Shown here: positions 62,190-64,000 of the stretch, in pieces
How the letters are laid out: each line of letters begins with the position of its first letter
How positions within the stretch are numbered: position 1 is the stretch's first letter
Source: Orthonyx spaldingii
Taxonomy: Eukaryota; Chordata; Aves; Passeriformes; Orthonychidae
Length of the DNA stretch: 64,000 bases
Assembly (NCBI GenBank): GCA_013397795.1
Contig: VZTJ01005984.1
Span: 140,186 to 204,185, forward strand
Reading direction: 5' to 3'
Made by a program: the position numbers and the translations under genes
The notes under the pieces: generated by a model
What the model was told of the DNA's origin: nothing
Database searches by the model: none
What the model saw: the letters and a program-made list of their open reading frames with translations, nothing else

Positions 62190-63029
62190 GTGAGCGCCCA
62201 GAGCTGTGGCTTGCAGTCAGTCTTTGCAAGTGTTGTGTTCTCATCTCCTGCAACTTGTGGCGAAAACAACCTGTGTTGCCAGGCCAGTACTGCCCCTCTG
62301 GGCAGTGACAAGGCTGAAGGTCTGTCCTATTCCAAGGAGGCGGCATTAAGCCTTAGCAGGGCCTGGCAGGTGTGGAGCCGGATCTCACCTGCTGACCAGA
62401 ACTTGCTGCCCACCAACCGCCCCCACCCACCACGCTCCGTTCGACAGGAATAGAAGGGTCTGTCTATACAAGGGTTTCCATAATGTCTTTGTATCCATGG
62501 GTATGGAACGAACGCGGGAGAGTGAAAGTGTCAGTCATATTGTTTGCACACTCCTTCCTGTATATACAAAACACACCTATGCACACACCCACGTATAGAT
62601 ATATTAGAAGTATAGGGATGGAGAGAGATTTTCCACGTATCTCTACCTTTGGCATAACTCACCTTCAAAGCTGGTGGCCAGTGGATTTTTTTCCCAGCTC
62701 TGTGTGAGTAGGTGTCTAGAGGTGAAGTCAGCAGCATTTTAGAAGCAGTTTCAAGGTTTCCAGGCAGACAGTGGAGCTGACAAGCATCTGCGTGACTTGC
62801 TGTATTCATCAGGAGGGGGTGCTGGTTCTTTAGAAATATGGCACAATGGAGACACAAGACTTGGAAAGATCTCTGCTTTCTGTGGATTTGTGCAAAAGGG
62901 GGAATAGCAGAAACACTTTGTCTGCTTGGTGAGGACACAAGACCCAAGGAGCTGGGGTGGCAGAAGGGGTCCTGGGCTGGTGGCAGGTTAAGTCCTGTTT
63001 CATGACATCATAGAGTGGCACAGGACAAA
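62190..63029. other. Downstream of PIM-like exon 2, nothing recognised
   Basis: No kinase exon or known repeat was found on either strand. If the PIM-like gene is intact this is part of its second intron. Confidence 0.55.
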
Positions 63030-63199
63030 ACTGTACGGGTAAAAAACAGGACTAACTTCAGGCACTCAGACCTTTGCCTGCACTGTACCAAGTGCAGAAT
63101 GTAACAGCAAAGTCTTGCTTACTGCTACTGAAGTCAAGACTCAAAATGCATGTTATTTTTCTAATTGAATCGCTTGATCAGAACAGGAGAATCACTCAC
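63030..63199. repeat. Duplicated segment, copy 2
   Basis: A diverged copy of 58,478-58,653 in the same orientation. Its similarity stops abruptly at about 63,030 on the left and at the LTR start on the right. Confidence 0.85.
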
Positions 63200-64000
63200 T
63201 GTGTTGGTTTGGCAGGGCCTGGTTTTGGGTAGCAGGGGGACCACAGAGGTGGCTTCAGTGAGAAACTGCAAGAACCTTCCACCATGTCCTGCAGAGCCAA
63301 TCCCTGATGACTTTGAAGATGGACATGTGGTTGGCCAAAGCTGGGCCAATTAGTGAGGTTGTAACACCTCTGTGATGACGTATTTAAGAAGTAAATCAAA
63401 ACAAAGTTCAGTCGGTTTTGCTTGTAGTCAGAAGAGAGGAGGAGGTGAGAACATGTGAAGGAAAACAACATGGCAACACCAAGGTCAGTGGAGAAGGAGG
63501 GGGAGAAGGTGCTCTATCCGCCTGAGCCAGAATTCCTTTGCAGGCCGTGGTGAAGACTGTGCTGGAGCAGGTTGTCCCCCTGTGGCCCATGGGGTCCACA
63601 GGGGATGCAGAGATCCACCTGCAGCCTGTGGAGGAGGTGCCCACGCTGGAGTGGGTGGATCCTGGGAGGAAGCTGCAGTTCAGGTGGGAGACCTGGCGGG
63701 AGAGAGAGGGGCCCTGCTTCCAGGCTGGAGCAGTGTGTCCTTGGAGGACTGTACCCCATGGACGAGTGACCCACACCGCAGCAGCTGGGAGGACTGAGTG
63801 CCCCTGGGAGGGACTCACGCTGCAGTAGTTTCGGCAGAGCTGCTGCTCATGGGATTTGGAGCCACGCTGGAGAAATTCGCAGAGAACTGTCTCCCATGGG
63901 AGGGACCCCACAGCCTCACAGGAGAAAGGATTTCTCTCCCTAAGAAATAGAACTAGGGCGATGAACTGACCAACCCTCACGCCCTATTCCCTTGTGCTGT
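63200..64000 (+). mobile_element. Endogenous retrovirus LTR (songbird type), truncated by window end
   Basis: Begins TGTGTTGGTTTGGCAGGGCC, the characteristic start of an abundant passerine ERV LTR family (recognised from memory; I think of the ERVL group). It has a TATA-like GACGTATTTAAGAAG at about 63,376. A long internal part repeats a 'cctgtgg .. gctggagcaggt' phrase. More than 800 bp are present and the 3' end is outside the window. No viral protein frame is intact in the visible part. Confidence 0.75.

Noticed and set aside
1..64000. CRISPR arrays, operons, bacterial or phage systems, tRNA or rRNA genes
   Set aside because: None is present. The exon-intron structure and repeats are those of a bird nuclear genome.

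Overview
The window is vertebrate nuclear DNA, almost certainly from a songbird (passerine). Exons are small and split by GT-AG introns. The repeats are CR1 LINE ends and a bird-type endogenous retrovirus LTR. One edge carries a PIM1-like kinase fragment, a family known to be expanded in songbirds. The gene order RNF128 - TBC1D8B, both on the minus strand, matches human Xq22.3. In birds this block lies on chicken chromosome 4 / songbird 4A (established synteny; the 4A placement here is inference).

Layout. (1) 1-28,155, minus strand: TBC1D8B, a Rab GTPase-activating protein. Eighteen coding exons run from the ATG at 28,155 to 917. Every junction was placed by GT/AG and reading phase, giving 937 intact codons; the last exons lie beyond the left edge. 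Its CpG-island promoter (about 27,700-28,860) holds two oppositely oriented ZNF143/THAP11-type motifs and a GC-rich minisatellite. Intron 2 carries an old LTR followed by a decayed reading frame. (2) 28,860-33,045: intergenic, no gene seen. (3) 33,045-56,000, minus strand: RNF128 (GRAIL), a transmembrane RING-H2 E3 ubiquitin ligase, complete in seven exons and 415 residues, with a CpG-island promoter at about 55,200-56,560. A CR1 element lies in its 11-kb first intron. (4) 58,737-59,116, minus strand: a second, alternative RNF128 first exon. It encodes a signal peptide and protease-associated (PA) domain and keeps a good splice donor, but the coding sequence is broken by two frameshifts. (5) 60,850-62,190, plus strand: a GC-rich island with the first two coding exons of a PIM1-like kinase; its catalytic exons are not in the window. 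(6) 63,030-63,199: a diverged copy of the DNA next to the alternative RNF128 exon (58,478-58,653). It is cut off by an LTR that runs from 63,200 out of the window.

The two intact genes are ordinary housekeeping or membrane-traffic genes: TBC1D8B acts on Rab11-type recycling, and RNF128 ubiquitinates membrane proteins in endosomes. I found no novel multi-gene system. The most unusual part is the right-hand 6 kb, where a duplicated RNF128 flank, a decayed alternative exon, a PIM-like fragment and an LTR lie together.
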